64,000 nucleotides of DNA. It comes from Basidiobolus meristosporus CBS 931.73 (Eukaryota; Basidiobolomycota; Basidiobolomycetes; Basidiobolales; Basidiobolaceae). The DNA lies in NCBI GenBank assembly GCA_002104905.1, contig MCFE01000013.1:62001-126000 (forward strand). The letters run 5' to 3'. A model generated the notes under the pieces. That model was not told where the DNA came from. It was given only the letters and a program-made list of their open reading frames with translations, and made no database searches. Both the position numbers and the translations under genes were made by a program. This document shows positions 26,733 through 36,372 of the stretch, piece by piece. The first letter of the stretch is position 1. Every line of letters starts with the position of its first letter.

Positions 26733-27386
26733 ATGCCCTCAGCAAAGATTGCCCCTTCTCTCCTCTCAGGAGATTTCGCCAAGCTGGCTGAAGACTGCCA
26801 GTATATGGTAGAATGCGGAGCTGACTACTTACATATGGACGTAATGGACGGCCATTTTGTCCCCAATCTCACCTTGGGCGCTCCCATCATTAAATCCCTT
26901 CGCAAGCACACCAAGGCTTTCCTCGATTGCCACCTCATGGTTTCTCACCCTGAACAATGGGTGGAGGATTTTGCCAACGCTGGAGCTGACATGTTTACTT
27001 TCCATATCGAGGCTACTCAAGATGCCCCTGCCCTCATTGAATCCGTTCGCAAAACCGGAATGAAGGTTGGTATTGCCTTGAAGCCCAAAACACCAGCTTC
27101 AGCAGTTCTTGACCTTGCTGATAAGGTCGATATGATTCTTGTCATGACTGTGGAGCCAGGCTTTGGTGGCCAATCGTTCATGGCCGATATGATGCCAAAG
27201 GTCCAAGAAATCCGCCAAAAATACCCCAACCTTGACATCCAAGTCGATGGAGGTCTTGCACTTGATACCATCGATCAAGCAGCCAAGGCTGGCGCCAACG
27301 TGATCGTTGCTGGTACAGCCATTTTCAAGGCCGAGTCCCCCAAAGATACCATTGCACTTCTTAGAAAAGCTGTTGACGAACAATAG
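26733..27386 (+). CDS. RPE1: Ribulose-phosphate 3-epimerase
   Basis: Interconverts D-ribulose 5-phosphate and D-xylulose 5-phosphate in the non-oxidative pentose phosphate pathway; a cytosolic TIM barrel. Single exon of 217 residues, the normal length. The start MPSAKIAPSLLSGDFAKLAE is chosen because the family begins here; the frame stays open upstream to 26541, but that part has no family match. Signatures: YLHMDVMDGHFVPNLTLG (metal-binding His and catalytic Asp), DCHLMV, HIEA, MTVEPGFGGQSFM and the second catalytic Asp in DIQVDGGL, then phosphate-binding NVIVAGTAIF. No introns, unlike most neighbours. Confidence 0.97.
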   Translation: MPSAKIAPSLLSGDFAKLAEDCQYMVECGADYLHMDVMDGHFVPNLTLGAPIIKSLRKHTKAFLDCHLMVSHPEQWVEDFANAGADMFTFHIEATQDAPALIESVRKTGMKVGIALKPKTPASAVLDLADKVDMILVMTVEPGFGGQSFMADMMPKVQEIRQKYPNLDIQVDGGLALDTIDQAAKAGANVIVAGTAIFKAESPKDTIALLRKAVDEQ

Positions 27387-27644
27387 AATAGATAATTCTG
27401 ATACCCAAACATCTGAACCAAACGTAAATTAAATTGTAGTGCATTTAATAATAGAGCTTGGCTAATTATCAGATTTTGGTGCAAGTGGGCTCCCCTGCCT
27501 GGAGCTATTTAAAATGATGTTGGTGTGTAATAAATTAGAGTATTTGTGTAACTCGATGTTTACCCTGACCCTTTCTAAGACTTCTTCAGCAAGCGTGACT
27601 CTTTCAAACTGTCTTGATTCAGTACCCAAACTTGACTGTTGGCA

Positions 27645-28234
27645 ATGACAGAGCAAGAGCCAAGTACAACTAACCACGATAGCGTACGAATCACCTTTCT
27701 TCTTCTTTCAGGAAAACGCCACTCTTTAACTTTTCAACCTAGTAATACAATCGGCGAGGTTAAACAGTACTTGTTTGACAATTGGCCTTCAGGTTGTTAG
27801 AATACCATTCGTTTACTTACTAGCTCCTTCTCATTCGAGCCATCTTTACTCACTGCTGGTAAAGTGCTTCACTAAAGACTCCTTTTCCAATTCAACAGAG
27901 TGGACAGAAGGGCAACCCACTTCCCCCGCAAGCTTAAAGATTGTTCACTTGGGACGTTTCTTGGAGAACAGTTCTACGATAGCCTGTAAATGCGACCTTT
28001 CGTCCACCCCTTACGCTACGAACAACACTGACCTTCTTCCATCCCTCAGCCACAAAAATAAACACGCAGCAGGAGAACATTGTGCATTTGACCATCAAAA
28101 TCCCCTCACAGACTGATAGTAATGGTATGCTGCAGTTACAGGGCCTTCTTTGTTCCAAGCTAACCGCTTCTTATCTAGATACAAATAAGCACTCTGACAA
28201 TGCTCCCAAGTGCCGAGTCTGCCTAATCTTATAG
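27645..28234 (+). CDS. UBL3: UBL3/MUB-like membrane-anchored ubiquitin-fold protein
   Basis: Small ubiquitin-like protein predicted to be tethered to membranes by prenylation. Four exons splice in frame: MTEQEPSTTNHDSVRITFLL leading to GEVKQYLFDNWPS; EWTEGQPTSPASLKIVHLGR then FLENSSTIA; STKINTQQENIVHLTIKIPS; and DTNKHSDNAPKCRVCLIL with TAG at 28232-28234. The YDNWP-x-x-W-x-E-x-x-x-SP-x-x-LR-x-x-x-x-GRFL pattern is the UBL3/MUB signature. The C-terminal CLIL is a CaaX box; the final leucine favours geranylgeranylation. In animals UBL3 sorts proteins to small vesicles and in plants MUBs bind E2 enzymes. The beta-grasp lacks a C-terminal GG, so conjugation is not expected. About 110 residues. 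Confidence 0.85.
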
Positions 28235-28581
28235 CCCTGGTGCTGTGAAAAACCACTACTGCGTTGTTTGCAACTTTATTACCTTCCACTTTTTGTTTCG
28301 AGCCGGAATTATATTCATTACTTTCTAGATTCTTTACTGTTTGTTGACTTTTAAATTCTCATTTATGCGACCTTACTTAACCCACGTCATTACAACACTC
28401 TTTCTAACTTTTTACTCTCTTCCTCCGAGGCTTCAACAGTCCAATTTAATCCAAACATAAACTGTGACTCTATCTTGTCCAAATCATGTGATTAGTCCTT
28501 CTCATTAGCTGATCATCCAAACATCAGATCACCAAGCATTGTTGAGTGATTCCGATCAATTAATCTCTCCCAATTGCAGTC
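28235..28581. other. Intergenic
   Basis: About 350 pyrimidine-rich bases between UBL3 and the centrin-like gene, with C/T-rich runs near 28400-28450. It is probably the promoter region. Nothing else seen. Confidence 0.4.
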
Positions 28582-29143
28582 ATGTCTAGGAGAGGGAGTG
28601 GAGCAGGTAAAAAAGGTAAAAAGAAGAGTAAAAAGCTGGAGGTGACGGAAGAGCAACTTCAAGAGATCCGTGAAGCCTTTGGAGTATTCAATCCAGATGA
28701 GGACGGGTATATAAGAACCAGCAAACTCCATAACCTTCTGATCGCTCTGAGTCTCCACCTTGAACCTGCCGAGTTGAAAGAACTCAAGGGAGAATTGGAT
28801 CCAGATGGTGAGGGCCGATTTGGCTTCGATGAGTTCGTAGTGCTAATAAGCGATCGACTAGTAAGTGGTTGTATATTGCATTTGACCTGAACGCTGGTCT
28901 AATTTTCTTGTTAAGAACGACCGTGATGTTCGAGAAGAAGCTTTGAAATCGTTCGAGCTATTTGATCGTAAAGGACGAGGATACATCACCATCGCTGATC
29001 TGAGACAAGCGTCCCGTGAACTAGGTCAAAACATGGCGGAGGAAGAGCTTCAGGGAATGATGGAAATTGCAGACGCTAACCAGGATGGACGTGTTACGAA
29101 GGACGATTTTCTAAGGATTTTAGAACGAACACATCTAGTTTAG
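28582..29143 (+). CDS. Centrin-like EF-hand protein
   Basis: Calcium-binding protein of the centrin/Cdc31 group, which acts at the spindle pole or centrosome, in mRNA export complexes and in nucleotide excision repair. Two exons joined at about 28860/28917 give 168-170 residues, the centrin length. A basic N-terminal tail (GKKGKKKSKKLE) precedes VTEEQLQEIREAFGVF. Four EF-hand loops can be placed. Loop 2 (DPDGEGRFGFDE) and loop 4 (DANQDGRVTKDD) keep most ligands; loop 1 (NPDEDGYIRTSK) lacks the position-12 acid, and loop 3 (DRKGRGYITIAD) has Lys and Arg at ligand positions. The third helix pair reads REEALKSFELFDRKGRG and ASRELGQNMAEEELQGMMEI, which is centrin-like rather than calmodulin-like. 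A divergent paralogue of the main centrin is possible. Confidence 0.8.
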
Positions 29144-29257
29144 CTTTGTGGTTAGTGTGTGTATGTTCGAAGGAATATTCATGTTTTATTAAAATAGGAT
29201 GTAGTAAACGATTATGTATGGATTTCGGTATTATATTAAATGTAATTGCCATGAGGG

Positions 29258-30602
29258 CTATTTCTTGATTACTGTGAAATAGATAATCAAGATGATCACC
29301 ACAATAAGAATGAGTAGGAAAACGAAAAGACACCATTTTTTCTATATACCACATGGGAAATGGAATGAGTACGAAGCTTTGCTGCGGTGGAACTGCCATG
29401 ATACACATACCTTTCTAGCACTAGCGGCATGGTCTTTTGCTACATCCAATTCCTTGTTCGCTTGCGTAGTATGGATGACCACTTCACTCATTTGTGTGTC
29501 TATTTCACGCACAACTTCATCCTGGGTCTCCACTAGCAGTTGCATCTCCTGGAACAAGTTGGCAAGTTCCTGTGTTGGAATCTTGTCAGTATTGTGCTAA
29601 CATGGCCACCACTCACGCTTCACATACTGTAATGGTTTTATCAATTTTGACAATATCCTCATGTCGATCTTGTACGGCTTGATAAACGTTACGAGCCTCA
29701 GCGCTTCTACTGGAGCTTACGATCTTTAGAGAGAAAATTAGGTGCTAGCATCAAGAGGGAGGGAGATACTGAATACCAACAGCTTGGGCGAACACTGGTT
29801 GATTACTATTTAGGGCATCATCAATCTCCTCCTGGGTGGCATCTGGATTAACTTGAAATGGAAAACCATATTAGAGGGTGTCAGTTTGAGAGCCTATTCG
29901 GCGCACCAACCAATTCGAATTTGTCTTTCTATCATCTGACGATATCTCTCTCTGTACATTCCCTCGATGTTTTGATAATTCCTCAACGCATCCAAGAACT
30001 TCGTTTTGAGGGCAAAATGCTATATACACTTGGTATGTGACAGGCCACTAGGATACATAAGAATGCCGTGTTCTACCTTGTTGACTCGGATCTGAGCATT
30101 AGCAGTGGCACCAAGCCTCATATTATTCGCCTCCATGGCTATTCATATATTCGCATTAGCACCTAATACTCGGAGTAATTTACGTCTCTGCAATTACCTC
30201 GGATGCGGTTTTTGGCATCGACCAATTTCACTCGAGTGTCATTAATAGTCTCATCCAAAGCCTGTGAGTTTCCTATAGGTTTCCGTCGTAAGAAACAGCA
30301 AATAGCGCACCCTGTACTATAGGTCATGAACATACTTGTTGACTCCTCATGACTAACAAGGTCCATGGAACGAATATGGAGGTCTTCAATGGCTCGCACA
30401 TTCTCGTTGATGTTGTTGATGCAATTCTCAATGTGTTGAGCCTATATTAGACGATTAACCACAAAGTACCGGGTGGTATGGCTAGTGTTTCCCAAGAAAA
30501 TACCTCATTCAAAAAGTCGTCAAGAGTCAGAGCACCTGGAGTAACTCTGTCAAGAGTCCCCATCTCGAGGTTACTCTCGTTATATCGTCGGGCTTGTTGC
30601 AT
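29258..30602 (-). CDS. Syntaxin (Qa-SNARE, plasma membrane Sso1-like)
   Basis: Target-membrane SNARE for exocytic vesicle fusion. The start MQQARRYNESNLEMGTLDRV continues TPGALTLDDFLNE. Successive short exons encode the N-terminal three-helix regulatory domain (HIENCINNINENVRAIEDLH, ALDETINDTRVKLVDAKNRI) and then YRERYRQMIERQIRIVNPDA. The SNARE motif includes LFQEMQLLVETQDEVVREID, with the zero-layer glutamine in ETQDEV, and continues TQANKELDVAKDHAASARK. It closes with a single C-terminal membrane anchor (WCLFVFLLILIVVIILIIYF) and a short VIKK tail, stop at 29258-29260. Seven or more introns. The order and spacing fit syntaxin 1/Sso1 better than Golgi or endosomal syntaxins. Convergent with the centrin-like gene. 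Confidence 0.9.
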
Positions 30603-30876
30603 TTCTAACTAATAGAGGAGAGTTGCCAAGGAAGGAGTAGGAAGTATTTAAAGTCTGGCCACCTCTCAGTGGGGGATATGGAGTTTCAGCAAGTTGGTGA
30701 GAGGGTTGGGTATAAATGACTAAAAATAGGCGAATGAAACAATAATTAAAAAATAGCATCGCCTGCTGTTATGTTGCACAATGTAGCCAAAACCTGTCAG
30801 CTCAAGTGTATTGTAAATTGAATATTTTCATTAAAGTATGGATGTGTGACCCAGAAGAATATCATTTATTGGAGTG

Positions 30877-31108
30877 TTATTTAGAACAATGTTCTGGTGT
30901 GCGCAAATAATAAGTGGATGCTGATATCGAATCCTCCATCTTGTAAGATTCCAACCCGATAGCTCTGGAGTTCCCTCGCACCATGTCCTTGAAAGCTATC
31001 ACATACATCTGGCCTCTATCCAGTTTATCCAAAGTACAGGGGAATTCTCCATGGTCAAGGGATTGGTCCGGAATCATGAAGCATTTATATGACGATTTTA
31101 CCAATCAT
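30877..31108 (-). CDS. Hypothetical small protein or exon
   Basis: An open minus-strand frame between the divergent syntaxin and ITFG2 starts. It has no good ATG at its left limit: the full frame begins at a TTG, and the first ATG in frame gives MIPDQSLDHGEFPCTLDKLD and about 67 residues ending TPEHCSK. No recognisable domain, signal peptide or membrane segment. It may be chance, or the last exon of a gene I cannot assemble. Confidence 0.2.
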
Positions 31109-31206
31109 GGTTAATGATTGATAAAGTTTGTGATATTTCATTGAAATTGGTGATATGCTGAATGCTGTTTTCTAGCTTGAGCCTGGTTACTCGAACAACA
31201 TAATTA

Positions 31207-33535
31207 ATGCACTCAGTTCACTCCGTTTCCCTTGTAAAGCGCCTGAAATGGCATTTTACTGGAAATATGAACACGCACGCCCTTACCATTGGGGATGTTG
31301 ACAATGATAATGTATGTACTACTGAGCCTATTTGATAGAGATGCACAGAAGTAATGGAAAATGTAGGAGAATGAATTTGTGATTGGAAACATCAATGGTG
31401 ACTTGTCCATCTTTAAAGGTGCTTCTTTGGCTGGTACTCCCTGGAAGACTTGTAAAGGCTTGGGAACGGTACTATCTATTTGTGGTTCAGTCTACAAGTG
31501 CCTGTAACTTGACATTCTACTGGCTTCTAGATCACTGCAATTGCTGTCGGAGATATACGAAATTACGGAAAGGTAATTACTGTAAAATGCACTGAATCGA
31601 CAACCACCACGACATACTCACAGATTCGGATTTGCAAAGAACTCTGTCGTGTGTATCAATGCCGAGGGGGAGTGCCATGTATTCGATTGGCCTTTCTTGA
31701 TAGACACAAGCACCACTTCTTTTAAATTTAACCTCACAGATGAGGCAAGCTCAATCCGAAGAAATTCTGATGGTGGATCTATAGTCAACCAAAATACTCG
31801 TGGGTCTCGAGTGGTAGCCGCAGAGCGACTGCAAGCTATAGAACGACCTAACCTTACCATTCCGGTTCCGCTGAATATTGTTCAAATAATCATCGCTGAT
31901 ATTGGTAAATTACAATGCTTTACTGTGTCAATTCTATGGTCTTAGCTGATCTGACCTCTCACCGAAAGACGGGGATGGGATGAATGAGTTGGTCGTCGGC
32001 CGAACCGACCGAGTGCTTCATTCCTTCAATTTGAAAGAGCCTGTGGTGCCAAACAAAAGACCATCGACCCCTTCCGTCACTCCCAAGAAAGAGAATATTA
32101 AAGAAAGCAATTCCAGCCTGTCTACTTCGGTCAAGTCCATTGAAGAGTGGTCCAAGTATTCTCTGGAAGGCACAAAGATCAATATAGATACCAAACGAAA
32201 GGAGTATAAATCTACTGAAGAAGTCAGCACAGAGAAGCATGTTCTTGTGGAGAATCATCGATGGATCTTCGCTGATCAGGTTAGACACTACTCGTATGGA
32301 TTCTATCATCAAGTTGTTAATGCTGAGTGGATCTGCCTCAATATTTGTAGATTGGTTCGTTGGCGCTGTCACATGATGAAAACGGCGATCCGCTATTGCT
32401 TGTTGCCCAACCCAACGCTAGCTTTGTCATCATCAATAAGCAAGGGCAAAAAAGATCTTCGGATTCCAATGTAATACAGGAGAATTCATATGGAAGCGAG
32501 AACACGGAGAAGGACGATTATTTTAGCGGGGAGGTATCAACCGAGCTGGTTAGCAATGTGATGAGCTACGATGGTACACATTTGGTCATATGGATGCTCT
32601 CTAATTATCAGCTCTGACGTACCGATCCATTGACAGAAACTGGAAAGCCTACTTCAGATTTTGTTGCTGCTTTAACCATGGACGGTTGGCTCGACTCTGC
32701 ATGTCTTACTCATATTTAACATGTGTTCTAATCCAGTTTGTAAACTTATCTAGGCTTGATTGAATTCCACGATTTGAAGAACAAACTCATCAAAGTATGG
32801 CACCTGAAGATCATTCATAATCTGTTTGCCGCATGCAAACTGGATCTCAACGGAGACAATAATGATGAAGTAGTTACATGTGCCTGGGATGGGAACACTT
32901 ATATCATCGATAGCTCTTTCAATGTAGTTCATTTCGAATTTCCTGAGCGGGTGTGTGCCTTTATTGCAGGTAGAATCAAGTGGCAATTTGGATATTATTA
33001 TTACTTGTTATTAGGCAATCTTCTTAATCACATCACTCGTAGGACGTTATGCAATAGGCCCTGGGAAAAGTGTTCCTTGCTTATTTTACGTAGATTTTCA
33101 AGATCAAATCTACGTATACTATGATGTAAACGTCAAGTGCAAACCAACTCCAGATTTCCTGGAGATGGTTAAAGATATTGAACTGGTAGTTTTTGTATCA
33201 TCCCCCTTCGTGTTAACAAGTGTTGACAGATACCATGCTAGGATCCCGAATTGATCGCCGACAATATTGAATTGAAAGGTACCAGCAACTTGAGAGACAT
33301 TTCCGTTAGCCCAGTGCATAATCCGTTGTTTGCAGAGCACCTCTCAACTGATGAGCATCTGGATCGAGCAGCCAGAGTCAAATTCCTTCGGCATTGTTTG
33401 TACGATATACACACCTCAGCAGAGTTTAGACAATGGTATAGAGAGCATGTCAGTCCAAAGGTAGGCGTGTTTGGCAATCTGACGAATCCGAATCCATATA
33501 CTTATTTACCGCATCTTTCTACTCAAGAACAATAG
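31207..33535 (+). CDS. ITFG2: ITFG2-like FG-GAP beta-propeller (KICSTOR subunit homologue)
   Basis: Homologue of integrin-alpha FG-GAP repeat-containing protein 2, which in animals is part of KICSTOR, the complex that recruits GATOR1 to lysosomes to restrain TORC1. The start MHSVHSVSLVKRLKWHFTGN runs into HALTIGDVDNDN. Later exons give NEFVIGNINGDLSIFK, ITAIAVGDIRNYGK, VVCINAEGECHVFDWP, DGDGMNELVVGRTDRVLHSF, LALSHDENGDPLLLVAQPNA, DLNGDNNDEVVTCAWDGNTY and CLFYVDFQDQIYVYYDV, in the human order. The Asp-rich D-x-D-x-D-x-x-x-EL/EV elements are FG-GAP calcium loops. About ten introns. The C-terminus has a Tyr/Arg-rich helix (AEFRQWYREHVSPK) and stops at 33535. The linker at 32060-32260 is longer and more Ser/Lys-rich than in the human protein. 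Family assignment is firm; the fungal role is inferred. Confidence 0.85.
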
Positions 33536-33693
33536 CGCTAACGAAGATGAAGGTGAATATACTATGTATGGCGTTTGAATGTGCACACACTCAACAAACG
33601 AAAACTCAATTGTAATATATGGACAGTTCCAACCAAAAGCTAAATAAAACCGAGCCAAGGTTTACTGTTATGGTAATAGGAATTAATCTATCA

Positions 33694-34730
33694 TTAGCTT
33701 AGTATGGAATATACGGATATTACAAATGCAGTGAGTATATTGAACAAGACCAATGATTTAGGGCTGACATTGCTGTTGCCATGGCTTTTTTTGCTATCCT
33801 CCTTGTTGGGACTAATGCTTCCAGTAGTAGAATCCACCTGTTGACCACCAGTAGATGCGTTATCGATGGACTACGGGATACCAACGAATTAGCCAAACCG
33901 CATGATTTTATCAGGTATATGAAACTATCTTACCACAGCCAAACCAACCCGGGCATTCTCCACATCGTAGGCAGTATAGTATTGTCTCAAAAATACATCA
34001 CCCACAATCCAGATAGGCTAAGGAAAGGAGTAACATTAGACACTCACGCATGTGTTTGATATGATCTAATTAAAACCAATACCTGATTGACTTGGATAGC
34101 GGTAAATGTCGAAAAGCACCCATCGCTATCACGCATAATGTATTGGTCAGGAGTCAAAATATATGACTGACCACCAATCTGGAGAGAGATGTTTGGTAAT
34201 TTAGCCTTACAGGAAACTGCGTAGATTCCTTGGCTGCTGTTGATGGGGATTCCTCCCAGCAGCTGATTGATCCTCCGAGCTTCATCAGCGGGCATTGCAA
34301 TCAAGCTGGTGCCAGTATCCAATGCCGCGCCACTGGATCGGATAGAGATCTTGGAATTGCCCAAACTGACTGAATTCAACGCTACCTCCCAGTAACCTTT
34401 ACGAATAACTGGGGTCCAATGGATATCGCCGCGGTATCGACTACTATCGATTCCTCCGAAAGTGATCTCGCCACCAGCCGGATAAGATCCGAGATAAACG
34501 CCAAAAACCCCCTGATTAACCTTCTTTTGAGCGATCATGGTGTAAAAAGGTGGGAGGGTTTTCATTGAGCTAATGGTTGCGAAACCTAGCCCCAGAATTC
34601 CATCTGCCTTGACGTTTCTGAAAAAGTCCGCCTCCTTTAGGTATTGGTGTTCTATGTGGTCAGAAACCCAATTTGGAAATCCAGTCGCACTCTTGGCAAC
34701 AGCAATACACAAATCAGGCAAATGTGCCTG
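33694..34730 (-). pseudogene. Aspartyl protease C-terminal lobe with GPI-type tail; N-terminal lobe missing
   Basis: Pepsin-like (A1) protease of which only the second half is present. Seen: ADGILGLGFATISS, VFGVYLGSYPAGGEITFGGI (flap-side strands), WEVALNSVSLGN, the second catalytic motif in AALDTGTSLIAMPADE, and [20 protein letters not shown] before GLAV. A GTAAGA...CCGTAG intron then leads in frame to SIDNASTGGQQVDSTTGSIS and a hydrophobic C-terminus (SLVLFNILTAFVISVYSILS), stop at 33694. That tail fits a GPI attachment signal, as in yapsins. Upstream of about 34728 there is only an acceptor-like CTTGACAG and A/T-rich DNA: no signal peptide, no propeptide and no first DTGS/DTGT motif before the next gene. 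It is therefore a 5'-truncated copy, unless distant exons were lost by rearrangement. The retained half has no stop codons, so the break may be recent. Confidence 0.7.
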
Positions 34731-34987
34731 TCAAGCCTAGCATGAAATGATATATTCACTTCACATTAGAATTAATTAACAATTTGCCGGAATATTTATA
34801 ATAGATCAACGGCATTATGGTGAGATGATCAATAGTAATTAGTATTTTAATGGCATAGTATGTTGATACCAATTTGTATTAAACATGAAACCTGGAGTTT
34901 CATGGTGATATGGTCAATAAAAACGGCCCTGCTTGTGGCCCTGCTTGCTATTTCTAAATAGAAACCTGACTCTGATTCACCAATCCC

Positions 34988-35275
34988 ATGGGCCTTCCAT
35001 TGAACACATATCAGCACCCGTTGAAATTGGACGTCTCCACACAGTCCCGAACACCTGTTGTTTCTAGACATCACTCCAACATCGAATTCTATACTCAACT
35101 GTATCGCTTGGTTTTGGATGCTCGAGTCAACCAGATGAATATGGAAGCGTCTGATACTAGTCAACCAGCTTCAAGAAGCCCTCAACCTGTTGGACGGAAT
35201 CCTTTAGAAACCCTCACAGAGCTCCTACGAGATATAATCATTCAGGAGCAAAGACGACAACAAAGCGCAGCATAG
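34988..35275 (+). CDS. Hypothetical protein, 95 residues
   Basis: Single open frame starting MGLPLNTYQHPLKLDVSTQS in a good CCCATGG context and ending EQRRQQSAA. It has predicted helices near residues 25-50 (FYTQLYRLVLDARVNQMN) and 70-92 (LETLTELLRDIIIQEQRRQQ) and a Ser/Pro/Gln linker between. No known domain recognised. The opposite strand is also open for about 100 codons, but its composition is less protein-like. Confidence 0.4.
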   Translation: MGLPLNTYQHPLKLDVSTQSRTPVVSRHHSNIEFYTQLYRLVLDARVNQMNMEASDTSQPASRSPQPVGRNPLETLTELLRDIIIQEQRRQQSAA

Positions 35276-35710
35276 ATTGTTGCATGGATATCCATAAGCA
35301 TGTTAATTCTAGAGCGCGCTTTTCTTTAGCTTAACAATTGTTGAACTGGAGTGGGTCAAATCCCGGCATTCATAGATAAATAAAAATCACATGGTTATCA
35401 CCAATTAATCATGACTTGCCAGTAGGTGAATATTTATCCGCGCTCCGGTTCTCGGGAATGAATAGTACTTGCCTTCGTTGTTGGGGCAATTGATAACCAC
35501 AATCAGAGAATTGATGAGTAGATTTGCCAATCAATGTAATCATAGTCTAAACAGTATATTTGATGGAGCTTCTAGTTCCGGATATATAAAGAAGCCTCAG
35601 TAAACTGTGAACTTTGTTACTTCCATTAGTACATACTTTGTCCTCCCTTCGTGGTAATAACGGCGAGTCCATTTGTTTGTCGAGATCAGCAAAAACCATC
35701 CACCAGCACC
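35276..35710. other. Intergenic
   Basis: About 435 A/T-rich bases between two small genes, with TATATAAA near 35582-35590 that could serve the next gene. Nothing else recognised. Confidence 0.4.
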
Positions 35711-35926
35711 ATGTTCAGCCTCTTCGAATTCAATTCCTGGATTTTGCTACTAGCACTTTTGACTGCCCTTCCTGTCATTCTGCTGGTATGTGTCGATTTA
35801 GCTACATATTTCGGCTTAGTTGCCTACACCGGGTTTAAGGATTTGTCCCGTCAGTCCACTTCACCGATTGGAGGAAAGATTGAGAGTAAACTTCAAAGTG
35901 CCAGAGTGAAAACCTCAGTAAATTGA
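35711..35926 (+). CDS. Small predicted membrane protein, 71 residues
   Basis: Open frame MFSLFEFNSWILLLALLTAL continuing PVILLVCVDLATYFGLVAYT, followed by a polar tail ending ARVKTSVN. One long or two short membrane spans cover residues 8-40. The ATG at 35711 (context CACCATG) is preferred to the in-frame one at 35651, because the extra residues are polar and a TATA-like TATATAAA lies at about 35582. Family not recognised; small tail-anchored or subunit-type membrane proteins look like this. Confidence 0.45.
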   Translation: MFSLFEFNSWILLLALLTALPVILLVCVDLATYFGLVAYTGFKDLSRQSTSPIGGKIESKLQSARVKTSVN

Positions 35927-36372
35927 GAATACCTCACTACTTTTATGTCAGTTGAGTTTCAACAAATAGACTACCTGTAGGCTAGCTTATAGCTGGTCAT
36001 ATATAACACAGCAATATCCCACAACATGTTCTCCTATCACGTATATCACCAAGACTAATAAATTTTGACTACTATCGTTACTGAAATAGACAAATAGTTA
36101 TTCATGATTAGATATTTATTCGGAATGGTTGGATATTCATGCCAGATAATTTTAATGCATTCACGCAAAGAACAAATTGGAAGGTTTTTTTTCGAGAATC
36201 GTCAATAGAGAGAATCAAGAAAAAAAACATTCTCCTAGATTTGTGGTTGGTTACATGAAGAGAAGGGGGAGGGGACCATTGTAATCTATTGCCTCGAATA
36301 AAAATATCATTTAGTTAGATAGCTGACCACAGAACACCCGGAGGTCTTGACTTTCAGTTCATAGCATTTATC
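35927..36372. other. Intergenic, CCT2 upstream region
   Basis: About 445 bases, A/T-rich, with A runs near 36220-36230. No gene or RNA recognised. Confidence 0.4.
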
